From NCBI RefSeq assembly GCF_030068605.1, contig NZ_JASJOU010000011.1, forward strand, positions 186,001-250,000: a stretch of 64,000 nt of DNA, in the 5' to 3' direction. Positions 1 to 9,456 of the stretch are shown piece by piece. The stretch comes from Xanthocytophaga agilis (lineage in GTDB: Bacteria; Bacteroidota; Bacteroidia; Cytophagales; 172606-1). The position numbers were made by a program, and so were the translations under genes. Below the pieces are notes generated by a model. That model worked only from the letters and a program-made list of their open reading frames with translations. It was not told the origin of the DNA and did not search any database. Every line of letters starts with the position of its first letter. Position 1 is the first letter of the stretch.

Positions 1-1105
1 CAATCAAAATTGCCCACCAGTAATATTTTCGATAGAATATCCAGACCAAGAGTACTAATCCAATAATAGCACTTACATAACTAAGCCATAAAGGTTGATC
101 AATAAAATATCCAATTGAAAATGATTGAAAGAAGTTGAGAGTTGCATTTTTAATAAGCATCAAGGGAGACTCTTTTGCTATATGAATAAATTCACTACGG
201 GAAATTTCCTGGTATTGAGTCGCAACAGTGTCATTGTAATAACTTCCTCCAAAACCCATATTCAATGTTTTACCAGTTTTGGTCTGATACAATAAATAGC
301 CATTATTATCTGTTAGTCCGGACATATATGGGTTGGGATAACCTCCGATTCCAATATAGAAAGTATGCCAGGGATTCTTTTTTGTTGGCGTATTAAAAAC
401 GAAAATTGTTACAATAAAAACCAATAGTGCACCAATACTGTATATCCGTTTCTCCTTTAGAAGAAAAAATAAAAGAACAAAGAGGCACACAAAAAGTATA
501 GTAGGTCTGGCAAGGAAAGCAAAAGCCATAAAAACAGCAATAAGGAACGTGCCATATCGGTATTTTTCATTTTTGTTTAGCAAATATCTCACAGCGAAGA
601 TTGTTGGGATAACTTGCAGGACATAGTAAAAAGGAAATGTCACAAAATAAATAATTAGTGGATTCACAACATACAGTACTGTATATATCCAAAATTCACT
701 CCACGAACGTGCAGTCTGTAATAATAACAAGGAAACCAGTATATGTATCAAAATTTGCAATGATTCTGTAGCCTGAATATCACCCTGCCAGAAAAAGATT
801 TTCTTTGCAACAATTATAAAATATACATATCCAATAGGGTTATGATTATAATTGTTTAAAGCATCTGACTTTTTAAAATGATAAGAATCTCTTTCACCAG
901 CTGGCATATATTTAAAATGCCAACAATCACTTTCACTAATCCGGAATCCTTTGCCCATCTCAAAGTTTGTTGCAGCAGAAAAGAAAGGTGCTGTCCATAT
1001 AGGTGACATTTGAGTGGGATTGTTAAAAAGATAACAAGCAAAACAGGTAAAGATCAATACAAGAACCGTGATGAGGCTTTTTTTTCCGAATAGGTTAGAA
1101 TACAT
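1..1105 (-). CDS. Multi-membrane glycosyltransferase-like protein (partial, C-terminus off window)
   Basis: The minus strand is open from an ATG at 1105 to the window edge, giving 368 residues without a stop. The protein starts MYSNLFGKKSLITVLVLIF and has repeated hydrophobic segments (about residues 10-27, 105-135, 140-165, 185-205, 215-230 and 345-362). Between the first and second segments lies a polar loop of about 75 residues, the topology of GT39/GT83-type lipid-linked sugar transferases. It follows the GT2 gene by 11 bp in the same direction, so it is probably the last visible gene of the polysaccharide operon. No catalytic motif was identified with certainty. The glycosyltransferase role is inferred from topology and context, and another polytopic glycan-assembly protein is possible. 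Confidence 0.7.
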   Translation of the reverse strand, partial: MYSNLFGKKSLITVLVLIFTCFACYLFNNPTQMSPIWTAPFFSAATNFEMGKGFRISESDCWHFKYMPAGERDSYHFKKSDALNNYNHNPIGYVYFIIVAKKIFFWQGDIQATESLQILIHILVSLLLLQTARSWSEFWIYTVLYVVNPLIIYFVTFPFYYVLQVIPTIFAVRYLLNKNEKYRYGTFLIAVFMAFAFLARPTILFVCLFVLLFFLLKEKRIYSIGALLVFIVTIFVFNTPTKKNPWHTFYIGIGGYPNPYMSGLTDNNGYLLYQTKTGKTLNMGFGGSYYNDTVATQYQEISRSEFIHIAKESPLMLIKNATLNFFQSFSIGYFIDQPLWLSYVSAIIGLVLLVWIFYRKYYWWAILI

Positions 1106-1116
1106 GTATATAAATT

Positions 1117-1911
1117 TCAAATAGATTCTTCAGATCTTTTACTGTTCAATGATTTCTCCACCTTGTATCTTTTAAAAAGATTATAATGGTTTGATATATG
1201 CAAAAGTTGTAGAGGTGTATAAAACACATCTTTCAAACCAATTTTTGACCCATCTGCATGTATCCATCGTTGTAAAGGATATTCATAGATTAATTGCTGC
1301 ACATTTGCTGCACCATAGTGAATCTTCATTCGCAGAAAGATTTCTACGTCAAACAACCACTTACTTACAAATGGCTTAGAAAAACAGAACTCTGCCAAAT
1401 TACGTGTAAACACTTTTGCACCACATTGTGTGTCATAAAAAGGCATCCTGAGTATGGTACTAATCAGTGTGGCAATAAAACGGCCTATATAATGACGATA
1501 AGTCTCTCTGCTTATGTCTGCACCCATACGTTTGATACGGGATCCGCATACAATCGAAAAAACAGAATTGTTAGACAAATAATCTACAACGTATGTGTAT
1601 TCTTCCAGCGATGTTGAAAGATCAGCATCAAGATATCCTATATACTGAATATTTACCATATTCAATAAATTATTAATTCCAGTACGTACAGCTTCTGCTT
1701 TTCCTGAATTTTGAGATAATGTGACTATCTCTATCCTTTCAGGGTACCTACAAGCCTTTTTTAATGTTTCAAGTTGTTGTAAGGTATTATCTTTGCTCCC
1801 ATCATTTACAAAGCAAAGAACATAATCCATATGTTCTTTATTAAACTGAACAAATTCTGTAACTTTTAGACGACTCGCTTCATTATAACAGGGTATTACT
1901 ATACCTATCAT
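1117..1911 (-). CDS. GT2 glycosyltransferase, dolichyl-phosphate glucose/mannose synthase type
   Basis: The 264-residue protein shows the GT-A fold of family 2. It has an N-terminal VIPCYNEASRL (residues 5-15), NDGSKD (36-41), the nucleotide-sugar segment QNSGKAEAVR (67-76) and the metal-binding DAD (95-97). The pattern is that of the ALG5/DPM1 branch, which moves a sugar from a nucleotide donor to a polyprenyl phosphate at the cytoplasmic membrane. It has no C-terminal membrane domain. It lies 64 bp after the O-antigen-ligase-like gene and 11 bp before the polytopic protein, so it may supply a polyprenyl-phosphate sugar to that protein. The family is clear; the sugar is unknown. Confidence 0.88.
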   Translation of the reverse strand: MIGIVIPCYNEASRLKVTEFVQFNKEHMDYVLCFVNDGSKDNTLQQLETLKKACRYPERIEIVTLSQNSGKAEAVRTGINNLLNMVNIQYIGYLDADLSTSLEEYTYVVDYLSNNSVFSIVCGSRIKRMGADISRETYRHYIGRFIATLISTILRMPFYDTQCGAKVFTRNLAEFCFSKPFVSKWLFDVEIFLRMKIHYGAANVQQLIYEYPLQRWIHADGSKIGLKDVFYTPLQLLHISNHYNLFKRYKVEKSLNSKRSEESI

Positions 1912-1975
1912 GTATTCAGTATCTAGAGATTATTAATTTAAAATTCATAGTATATATTACACAGATCTGTTGTTT

Positions 1976-3244
1976 TTATTTTAGATAAATTGGAATCTGA
2001 GTCTCTGAGTAATGTAAATAATAGAACATGATAACAAACCAAGGAAAGAACATAAACTGTCCTGGATTAAAATTATTCTCAAAGAGTGGAATTAAAATCA
2101 CAGGAGGCAAAAACACATATTTAGAAGAATGTTTAAGTGCAAAGATCCAAATAGTCCGCAAGGGAAAAAAGACCATAAAGAATACAAATATCAAATATCC
2201 GCTTCCAAAAAGAAGCTCATAATAAGAGTTATGCAGATTGATTTTTAACTTTCTCGGATTATAATTGGGATTAAGTCTTAACAAAGCTTCTTTGAATGAA
2301 TAAAATCCGAATCCTGTAAGCATAGTTTCTGGATAATTACTCATAGATTCAAAACAAAGATTAGCTAATTTCTCTCGCGATTCTCCTTCCTTTAATTGTT
2401 TTTCTGTCTTATTTAATCGTTTATTTAATGCTGATTCCGGATCACCATAGAGTTGAAAAATTAGCAAGAAAACTAATAAAACGGAGAATAATTTGATGGC
2501 AAGATGTGTATTAGAGTTTCGCAATATAAAAATTAGAAATCCCAAAGAAAATGTAAGGTATCCACTCCTGGAGCCACTAATTGATAACAATATAATTGCA
2601 AGTGGAGTTAGAATACGAATAAACCAAAGATGTTTATTTGAAAGGGAAGAATCATTCCTGTAGAGGTCCAAACTTGTTAGCAAAAACATAGCACAAGCCC
2701 ATCCATAATGGTTGTTAGCAAAACCACCAACAGAATCCCCATAAATATCTTTTTCGCCTAAACTGCCTGAGAATAAAAATGCAATAACTGGAAATCCATA
2801 AACAAGATTAAATACACGAAGAATCAGTATAAGTAAATCTTCTTTATCTATATTTCTATAGAGGTAAAGAATACTATAATTGATATATATCAGGAAAGGA
2901 ATAAGGTTAAAGAATTTTTCAAAAGACGAGAAAAAATTGAAACTGAAGGGTATTACATATATATTCAGTAGAATAAAGACCCACATCTGCCAGGAGTTTC
3001 CTCCTTTAACACCAAAGATCTGCTTCCTTGTCATTGAAAACAAGTAATAAAGGGAACCTACCAACAACACAATACGCAAAGGCTTTGTAATACTATTGGA
3101 TACCATCCCTGTGAGACCTGCAAGCCAATAAGAGATTACCACTGAACTAATATTTATAACAAAAAGCTTCCAATTCCAGTCATTCTTAGGAGCCTGAAGA
3201 AGTTCTTTCTGAGGCGTTTCTATAGGTATAGTGGCTGATAACAT
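1976..3244 (-). CDS. O-antigen ligase / polymerase family membrane protein
   Basis: The 422-residue polytopic protein has about ten hydrophobic stretches and a large hydrophilic loop (about residues 255-345). That loop ends in LHNSYYELLFGSGYL with a conserved histidine near residue 338, typical of the Wzy_C/WaaL superfamily. Members polymerise or ligate lipid-linked glycans on the periplasmic face. The ATG at 3244 lies 59 bp inside the upstream glycosyltransferase gene. No other ATG precedes the first membrane segment, so the overlap is probably real and implies translational coupling. Sequence alone does not separate ligase from polymerase. Confidence 0.82.
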   Translation of the reverse strand: MLSATIPIETPQKELLQAPKNDWNWKLFVINISSVVISYWLAGLTGMVSNSITKPLRIVLLVGSLYYLFSMTRKQIFGVKGGNSWQMWVFILLNIYVIPFSFNFFSSFEKFFNLIPFLIYINYSILYLYRNIDKEDLLILILRVFNLVYGFPVIAFLFSGSLGEKDIYGDSVGGFANNHYGWACAMFLLTSLDLYRNDSSLSNKHLWFIRILTPLAIILLSISGSRSGYLTFSLGFLIFILRNSNTHLAIKLFSVLLVFLLIFQLYGDPESALNKRLNKTEKQLKEGESREKLANLCFESMSNYPETMLTGFGFYSFKEALLRLNPNYNPRKLKINLHNSYYELLFGSGYLIFVFFMVFFPLRTIWIFALKHSSKYVFLPPVILIPLFENNFNPGQFMFFPWFVIMFYYLHYSETQIPIYLK

Positions 3245-4346
3245 CTTGTAAAATGGCTAATAGTTCCTGATACATCACATATTTGGAAAACTTCTTAACA
3301 AAGCTTTCTCCATTACTCACTTTATCCTTACGCTGCTCAATAGCAGTAATACAATTCTCGATAACCTGTGATAATTCATTAGGGTTGCCCGGTGATACAA
3401 GCCAACCATTTTTTCCATGATCCAGTACTTCCGGAATACCACCAACAGCAGTACTTACAACAGGTAGGCCACATGCCAGAGCTTCTATGTTAGCAACACC
3501 TAGTGCTTCCTGCAGGGCAGGTACACAGAAGATATCACATTCATACATCAGCTGTTTGACATTGTCTGGTGATTGCTCTCCCTTCCAGTCTAGTTGCAGA
3601 TTGCTTTTTCCAATAAAATAAGATTCAATCAATGGTTTAAATCTCTCTTCTGGTCCTACAACAGTAACCAGAAATCTAAATCTGTCCAGCAAAGCTAATG
3701 CATCTGTCAGTGTTTGTAAATTTCCTCGCTTAAAATCTGCCTTAACAAATAATATACGGATTGGCAGCAAAAACGGACGATCGGCCTGAAACTTATTTTT
3801 GGATAAATCAATCGATTTATATAAACGCGTCACTTTTTGAGGATGACCATAAGCAGCAATCACCTTCTCAGTCAAGAAATCAGAGTTGGTTAGGATATGC
3901 TGATGATACTTCACGGATAACTTTTCGCACTTCCGAAATAAAAACCGTTTCAACCACATTGAGTTAGCTTTGAAATTACTCCAACCAATAATGATGTTGT
4001 TATCATCATTGATCATCCCAACGGTAGGCTCTTTGGAAACTATCGCACTCCACAGGCCAATGAACGAATTATTATATAATAACACATCATAGGCAAACTC
4101 CTTTTGTATCTTTTGTGCAGCATTGTGATAAATAAACATCCGAAAGAACTGACTCAGCAACTTCAGAAAACGAGGCAACCGAACCTCAACAGGATAGACA
4201 TTTGTATGTGGTTTTGTGATATCCTCTGTTACTATGCGTATCTCATGTTCCGGATACAATGTATTGATCTCCAGAATCAGGTTAGCAAACTTGGCAGGTC
4301 CATTAGTAACGTTTTCAAAAGAATTGGTACAAAGAAGAATCTTCAT
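3186..4346 (-). CDS. GT4-family glycosyltransferase
   Basis: A 386-residue GT-B glycosyltransferase. The N-terminal domain starts MKILLCTNSFENVTNGPAKFA, with the glycine-containing acceptor loop expected for family 4. The C-terminal nucleotide-sugar domain carries the E-x7-E element (EALGVANIEALACGLPVV) followed by GGIPEVLDHGKNGWLV. These proteins add a sugar to a growing lipid-linked glycan on the cytoplasmic side. The 3' end overlaps the ligase-like gene by 59 bp, and the next upstream glycosyltransferase ends 37 bp before it. Donor and acceptor cannot be read from the sequence. Confidence 0.88.
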   Translation of the reverse strand: MKILLCTNSFENVTNGPAKFANLILEINTLYPEHEIRIVTEDITKPHTNVYPVEVRLPRFLKLLSQFFRMFIYHNAAQKIQKEFAYDVLLYNNSFIGLWSAIVSKEPTVGMINDDNNIIIGWSNFKANSMWLKRFLFRKCEKLSVKYHQHILTNSDFLTEKVIAAYGHPQKVTRLYKSIDLSKNKFQADRPFLLPIRILFVKADFKRGNLQTLTDALALLDRFRFLVTVVGPEERFKPLIESYFIGKSNLQLDWKGEQSPDNVKQLMYECDIFCVPALQEALGVANIEALACGLPVVSTAVGGIPEVLDHGKNGWLVSPGNPNELSQVIENCITAIEQRKDKVSNGESFVKKFSKYVMYQELLAILQDVISHYTYRNASERTSSGS

Positions 4347-4383
4347 AATAGTAGGTAATTATACAAAGAAGGCGCTCTTTCTC

Positions 4384-5433
4384 TCATTTCATCCGGAAGT
4401 GGTGTGCTTTCAATAATTTGTCTTCAACGGCCTCCCATGTAAATTTCTCCAAAAGTTGTGTATCAAACACATAGGATTTTTTTAAGCGTAACCAATCATT
4501 CATTATCTGTTTGTAATCTGAGTCATAAAAGGATGACATAATGTATCCCAGATTATGGTCTTTTACAAAGCTTGATATTTTTACTTCCTGATTAATAATT
4601 ACTGGTGTTCCAGCCTGGATAGCATCATATATTTTATTCGGGCTTGCATTAATATTATTCTCATTGATAGGCTCATACAGAGATAATATATAATCACACT
4701 GAGAAGCTACCTGCATAGTAGTACGTTGAGGTAATACACCCAGAAACTCAACCTGTGGATGTTGGGATAATTCTTTTGTCATTTCATCATATACCCATCC
4801 CGCCATTTTAACCTTTAATGCGGAATCAAGGCGCAGAAGCTGAAGTAGTAACTCTGTGCCACGCACTTTACTCATAGACCCATTATAAAAAACCAGTAAT
4901 TCATCTGAGTTACTGATTTTCTTTACTTCTTCTCTAAACCGATAAGGATAATTCTCGACCACAACAGTCTTTCCATGAAAGGGTGTTGGCAATAACTGCT
5001 TTCTGTTATCATCTGTGACAATAATCACTTTAGGTGTTTTGTAACAGAGAGACGCCAGCCATGTATTTTTATTTTTGGCACGAAGAAAAATAGAATCAAA
5101 CACATCCAGTACAATTTTTTTTCGACTCCACCACAGAAAAGGAAAAAATATTAATAAGAGATTCTCATTGATAACATGAATAGACTGGTATGGCCGAAAG
5201 AGAAATGCTCTCAAAAAGAGAAGATAATATTTCAGAAAAACAAAAGGACTTTTATGATGTCCTTTTACTACCAGAAACTGACGACAATACTCTTTTACAA
5301 ATGACTGTTCTGTACTTTTGCCTATTCCAATGTAGATAATATCAAACTGTGAGGATAATGTCTTTACTTCTTTGTTAATGCGTGTGTCAGACCCATCGTT
5401 GATAGAAATGTATAGTAACCGGGGTTTAGTCAT
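4384..5433 (-). CDS. GT-B glycosyltransferase (GT4-like)
   Basis: The 349-residue protein begins MTKPRLLYISINDGSDTRINKEV, the N-terminal Rossmann start of many GT4-like enzymes. A donor-domain start (VFYNGSMSKVRGTELL) lies near residue 190, and a late ASPNKIYDAIQAGTPVI segment resembles the sugar-nucleotide site. Its ATG overlaps the end of the epimerase gene by 8 bp, so the two are translationally coupled. It probably extends the same glycan, possibly with a HexNAc derived from the adjacent epimerase product, but that link is only inference. Confidence 0.8.
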   Translation of the reverse strand: MTKPRLLYISINDGSDTRINKEVKTLSSQFDIIYIGIGKSTEQSFVKEYCRQFLVVKGHHKSPFVFLKYYLLFLRAFLFRPYQSIHVINENLLLIFFPFLWWSRKKIVLDVFDSIFLRAKNKNTWLASLCYKTPKVIIVTDDNRKQLLPTPFHGKTVVVENYPYRFREEVKKISNSDELLVFYNGSMSKVRGTELLLQLLRLDSALKVKMAGWVYDEMTKELSQHPQVEFLGVLPQRTTMQVASQCDYILSLYEPINENNINASPNKIYDAIQAGTPVIINQEVKISSFVKDHNLGYIMSSFYDSDYKQIMNDWLRLKKSYVFDTQLLEKFTWEAVEDKLLKAHHFRMK

Positions 5434-6568
5434 TCGATCCTTGTTTTTTTGAAGCTAGTGTTTCCAGGAATGTAATAATTCGTTCGGTGGCTTTGCCATC
5501 TCCATATGGATTTGTTGATTGAGCCATTCGTGTATAGGTAGTTTCATCTTCCAGTAATTCTGACACGCCGGCTATAATTCGCGTAGCATTAGCTCCTACC
5601 AGTTTTACCGTTCCGGCCTCCACAGCTTCAGGTCGTTCAGTAGTGTCACGCATTACTAATACAGGTTTACCAAGTCCTGGAGCTTCCTCCTGCACGCCGC
5701 CAGAATCTGTCAGAATTAGAAAAGCATTTTTCATAACAAAGATGAAATCTTCATACGAAAGCGATTCTACGAGATGAATATTCGGAAAGTTTCCGATAAT
5801 CTCGTAAACAGGCTTCTGCACATTGGGATTCAGATGTACGGGATACAAAATTTCCAGATGAGGATACTTCTGCGCCAGTGTAGCCAATGCTTGACAAATT
5901 TCAATAAAGCCTTGTCCGAAATTTTCCCGGCGATGCCCTGTTACTAGGAGAATCTTCTGTTTTTCAAGAATACTTTTTTCTAACGCAGTGCCTTTCCACT
6001 TTTCGGAAAGTTGCGTAACCTGCCCTGCCATCTGTAGTAAAGCATCAATAACTGTATTGCCTGTCTGAAGTATATTATCGAAAGGAACTCCTTCTTTTTT
6101 TAGGACTTCTACATTACGGAGTGTTGGAGCAAAATGATAGGTTGCGAGTCGGGAAACCATTACCCGATTTGCCTCTTCTGGAAAAGGAGCTTGTAAATTT
6201 CCTGTGCGTAAGCCTGCTTCTACATGTCCTACAGGAATACCAGCATAAAAAGCAGCTAAAGTAGTCGCAAAACAGGTAGTTGTATCACCGTGTACCAATA
6301 CCAGATCAGGACGAAATTCGGTAAACACAGAACGAATACTTAACAGAATGCGGCTCGTTATATCTGAAAGATCTTGTCCCGGCTGCATAATAGCCAGATC
6401 ATAATCAGGTTTCAATTTGAAGATATCCAGAACCTGAGCAAGAAGTTCACGATGTTGGCCTGTTACACACAGTTTATGTGTAAAGTTTAGATTTGCATTG
6501 AGTTTTTGTACCAGCACAGCCATTTTAATGGCTTCAGGCCGAGTACCAAAAACGGAGAGTATTTTCAT
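5426..6568 (-). CDS. wecB: UDP-N-acetylglucosamine 2-epimerase (non-hydrolysing)
   Basis: The 380-residue enzyme interconverts UDP-GlcNAc and UDP-ManNAc in the cytoplasm. Signatures are FGTRPEAIKM (7-16), HGDTTT, GHVEAGLRTGN, the HRRENFG block and DSGGVQEEAPGLGKPVLV with RDTTERPEAVEAG, all hallmarks of the non-hydrolysing family. An upstream in-frame ATG at 6586 exists, but the family start is MKILSVFGTRPE, so 6568 is preferred. It is the first gene of the polysaccharide cluster and overlaps the next gene by 8 bp. UDP-ManNAc or a derived uronic acid is therefore a likely component of the glycan. Confidence 0.93.
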   Translation of the reverse strand: MKILSVFGTRPEAIKMAVLVQKLNANLNFTHKLCVTGQHRELLAQVLDIFKLKPDYDLAIMQPGQDLSDITSRILLSIRSVFTEFRPDLVLVHGDTTTCFATTLAAFYAGIPVGHVEAGLRTGNLQAPFPEEANRVMVSRLATYHFAPTLRNVEVLKKEGVPFDNILQTGNTVIDALLQMAGQVTQLSEKWKGTALEKSILEKQKILLVTGHRRENFGQGFIEICQALATLAQKYPHLEILYPVHLNPNVQKPVYEIIGNFPNIHLVESLSYEDFIFVMKNAFLILTDSGGVQEEAPGLGKPVLVMRDTTERPEAVEAGTVKLVGANATRIIAGVSELLEDETTYTRMAQSTNPYGDGKATERIITFLETLASKKQGSND

Positions 6569-6686
6569 AAATGATTTATTACACAAAATGAGCTATATAT
6601 CAGATACCACTCCGATACACTACCCTTTGATGGCTGATTGTGTTGCAAAATAGGACAAAACTCCTGATTTTCCTTTTTGTTTTCGT

Positions 6687-7388
6687 TTATACCTCAAAAT
6701 TAAAGCCTTTGGCCTTTAGTTCTTCGTAACGTTTCTTATCAAATTTAAAAAGTTGAGCAGCTCTGTGAGCAACGCCTTCCTGCTTTTCATCAAGTCCGAT
6801 AAGTAAATCCATTTTCAGGATTTTCTTCCGAAAGTTTCTCTTATCCAGTTCTACCCCCAGTACAGCCTCATACAGGTGCTGTAGTTCTGACAATGTAAAT
6901 TTCTCCGGAAGTAATTCAAAGCCAATGGGCTGGTAACGAACTTTTCCTTTCAGGCGTTCTATAGCCATTGCCACAATTTTTTCATGATCAAAAGCCAGAT
7001 CTTTAGGCACTTCAGATAATCCAAACCAACGTACATTGTCTGCATCTGTCCCTGCCTGCACTTTCTGATAATCCGATAATTTTAGCAATGCATAATAAGC
7101 AGCCGAAACAGTACGACCCCGAGGGTCACGCCCTGAATCTCCAAAGGTATATAACTGTTCCATAAATACATTTGTCAATCCTGTTTCTTCTTCCAGTTCA
7201 CGCTTAGCCGCATATTCAAGAGAAGGATCTGAATCTATATCCAGAAAACCTCCTGGTAATGCCCACATTCCTTTAAAAGGTTCACCACCTCGCTGGATCA
7301 GCAAAATTTTCAACTCTCCTTCATCAAATCCAAACAGAATACAATCTACTGTTACAGATGGGCGAGGATATTCGTAGGTATATGGCAT
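6687..7388 (-). CDS. NUDIX-domain protein with C-terminal winged helix (NrtR-like regulator)
   Basis: The start at 7388 ([19 protein letters not shown]) is chosen over an upstream ATG at 7481, which would add a hydrophobic tail foreign to the family; this gives 233 residues. The N-terminal NUDIX domain holds [12 protein letters not shown] and RELEEETGL. The C-terminal third ([15 protein letters not shown], then KRNFRKKIL) is the winged-helix part found in NrtR/AraR-type repressors, which bind ADP-ribose or sugar ligands and often do not hydrolyse them. The usual GE of the NUDIX box is replaced by D/S, which favours ligand sensing over catalysis. The target is unknown; the gene stands alone. 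Confidence 0.82.
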   Translation of the reverse strand: MPYTYEYPRPSVTVDCILFGFDEGELKILLIQRGGEPFKGMWALPGGFLDIDSDPSLEYAAKRELEEETGLTNVFMEQLYTFGDSGRDPRGRTVSAAYYALLKLSDYQKVQAGTDADNVRWFGLSEVPKDLAFDHEKIVAMAIERLKGKVRYQPIGFELLPEKFTLSELQHLYEAVLGVELDKRNFRKKILKMDLLIGLDEKQEGVAHRAAQLFKFDKKRYEELKAKGFNFEV

Positions 7389-7524
7389 GGGTGTTTTGTC
7401 AGTTTTTATATTCCGCTTCAAAAATAGAGCATTTCTCAATATAAAAATGGTTATTGGAATGAAAACTATACTATTGCACACTCAGTAATGGCTGATAGTT
7501 CGTCCATTTATCATTAAAAAGAAA

Positions 7525-7546
7525 TGCCTGTTCAAAGGAACAGGCA
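7525..7546 (-). terminator. Rho-independent terminator after the YcaQ-family gene
   Basis: Perfect 9-bp inverted repeat (tgcctgttc / gaacaggca) with a 4-nt loop. On the minus strand it is followed by a T-rich run (tttcttttt). It lies 67 bp after the stop of the 7613-8809 gene. Confidence 0.75.
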
Positions 7547-7612
7547 AAATGTGAAATAACGTATCATTGTATCTTACAGTTACATTACTCGGAAAAGTGA
7601 TCTGCAAGATAC

Positions 7613-8809
7613 CTATATAACTAATTTGGCCTCAATAGCCTTTCTATATAGTTCATCGTTTGCTTTGGCGATCACGATCTGTTTACATTGATTGAATGCA
7701 GCAAAAGCCTTGAGTGCCTCACTCATTCCTGAGATCATGGGATCAGTTAAGGTGACAGGCTCAAAATGGAGATTGTGAATCATCAAAATACGTTTTTTAC
7801 GATCTGCTTTTGAATCCATTCTGGCTACAAATGTATCACCAATCAGCACAGGAAGAGAAAAGTATCCATACTTACGCTTTGCCTGGGGAACAAAACATTC
7901 TACCTGGTAGTCAAAGTTAAAAAAGCTTCGTAACCGATGTCTGTATACGTTCAATGTGTCAAATGGTGACAAAATAAAGGTATCTTCTGCTAGGTCGATA
8001 CTCCTTTTCTTATATTCTGACAACATATAAAGAGTAGCACCTGTCACGCCCGAAACCTCTACTTCACATACTTCTCCTGATTCAATCAGCTTTTTTAATT
8101 CTGTTTTCATTGCGTTTTTCACATATCGTCCCCGATATGCAATATCTTTCAGATACGCAACACCTAACGCTTTCAATGAACGGAGAATAAGATGTATTGC
8201 GAATTCTTCTGCAGTAGGTGGTGTTGTATCAATGTCTGCCGGAAGTAAATTCTCTGGCAGGTCAAATACTTTCTGAAACTCTTTTCTCTTCATCACCATT
8301 AACTTTCCTTCCAGATGCAATCTTTCCAATGCCAGCTTTGACGGACGCCAGTCCCACCATCCCGAACTCTCCGTGACCCGGTCATTCTCAAAATCACGCG
8401 CCATCAAAGGGCCTTCTCTCCCAACTCTATCCAGCACTTTCTCCATCTGATATACGTCTGCTCTTGTCATATTGTCTCTTCTGGATGCAAAGCTTTCTTT
8501 TATGGGCAATGAAAATCTGAAATCATGCATAGGAATGTAACCAGCAGCGTATGTCCAGAACTCAAAGATCCGTCCTTCGGCCTGAAGTTCATCAAGCCAT
8601 TCAAGCCTGTAGTCTGGCACACGTGCAGCAATGGCGTGGTGGTGAGCTCGTTCTACTACATAATTGGAATCCAGTTGAAGAAAGCCTAGGTGATCAATAA
8701 AATCATAAACCGCTTCTTTGCCTTTTCCAAATTGAGCCTGTTTGGATAGTCCCGCTGCATGAAGAATTATTTTTCGTGCTTCTGCTTGAGTAAGAGTGTG
8801 CTTGTTCAT
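7613..8809 (-). CDS. YcaQ/AlkZ-family DNA glycosylase (winged-helix, DUF1006/HTH_42)
   Basis: The 398-residue protein matches the HTH_42 family, whose studied members excise alkylated bases and unhook interstrand cross-links. The N-terminal part contains LGFLQLDSNYVVERAHHH. The QLD triad (residues 45-47) fits the catalytic Q-phi-D motif of the YcaQ (AlkX-like) branch, not the Q-phi-Q of AlkZ. Then comes the conserved FEFWTYAAGYIPMHDF segment, and the C-terminal part has the family's PFDTLNVYRHRLRSFFNFDYQVECF and later FVARMDSKADRK. The gene is monocistronic with its own terminator. Repair activity is inferred from the family. Confidence 0.87.
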   Translation of the reverse strand: MNKHTLTQAEARKIILHAAGLSKQAQFGKGKEAVYDFIDHLGFLQLDSNYVVERAHHHAIAARVPDYRLEWLDELQAEGRIFEFWTYAAGYIPMHDFRFSLPIKESFASRRDNMTRADVYQMEKVLDRVGREGPLMARDFENDRVTESSGWWDWRPSKLALERLHLEGKLMVMKRKEFQKVFDLPENLLPADIDTTPPTAEEFAIHLILRSLKALGVAYLKDIAYRGRYVKNAMKTELKKLIESGEVCEVEVSGVTGATLYMLSEYKKRSIDLAEDTFILSPFDTLNVYRHRLRSFFNFDYQVECFVPQAKRKYGYFSLPVLIGDTFVARMDSKADRKKRILMIHNLHFEPVTLTDPMISGMSEALKAFAAFNQCKQIVIAKANDELYRKAIEAKLVI

Positions 8810-8932
8810 ACGATGAAGTACCCACTTTTTGCCTTATTATCAAAATATCTGGCACATCTGGTTGTGAAAGCACCTTTAGCTAAAAAAGTACTCTCTCAAA
8901 GAAGACACTAATCTTTCTGTTATAATTTTTTC

Positions 8933-8970
8933 AATACCACTGGCTAAAGGCTTACAAGCCAGAGGGTATT
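8933..8970. repeat. Interrupted inverted repeat in the 647-bp gap 8810-9456
   Basis: The arms aatacc-ac-tggct and agccag-ag-ggtatt pair over about 12 bp with a small bulge and an 11-nt loop. No T-run follows on either strand, so it is a weak terminator candidate and could be a structured leader or operator. The rest of 8810-9456 is AT-rich without a convincing reading frame. Short ORFs here have no family-like composition. Confidence 0.4.
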
Positions 8971-9456
8971 TAAAAAAGGCCTGTCTTATTTCTTTTGTAC
9001 AATTCTATTCTGCAGCTATTTTACAAGAAAATCACCTTGATTATCTCTGGCCTTTCCCATGATGTGGTTACCTCAGAAACTACCAGCTCTCCAACACTTT
9101 ATAAATCTGATCAATACATATGTCCTATTATTTCCTCACTTCTGTTAAACTATTCCCACATCTCACAAAACAGTAGAGAGTAGTTTATAAACTTTATAAA
9201 CCTATATATTACATCTATTATATTTTCTTTGTAGTTGGCAATACAAGGCTTTTAAATCCCTTCTACTGTACAGATGTTGTTATTTCGATAAAGAAAGTCA
9301 GTACAATTCTTGTAAACAGAAGAGTTAGAAGCAATCATTACAAACAAGCTGCTGTTCCCATTCCTCTCGGTGGTATAGATTTTGTTTAAATACGCTTTAC
9401 CGACTCCTGTAACCAGCTGGAAACTATCACACAACAAACAAAAGAAAGAATATCGA

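Noticed and set aside
856-1041. 61-aa minus-strand ORF
   Set aside because: Lies in another frame of the long open membrane-protein frame that starts at 1105.
8995-9183. 62-aa plus-strand ORF in the 8810-9456 gap
   Set aside because: No family-like composition, no signal and no promoter; looks like random AT-rich frame.
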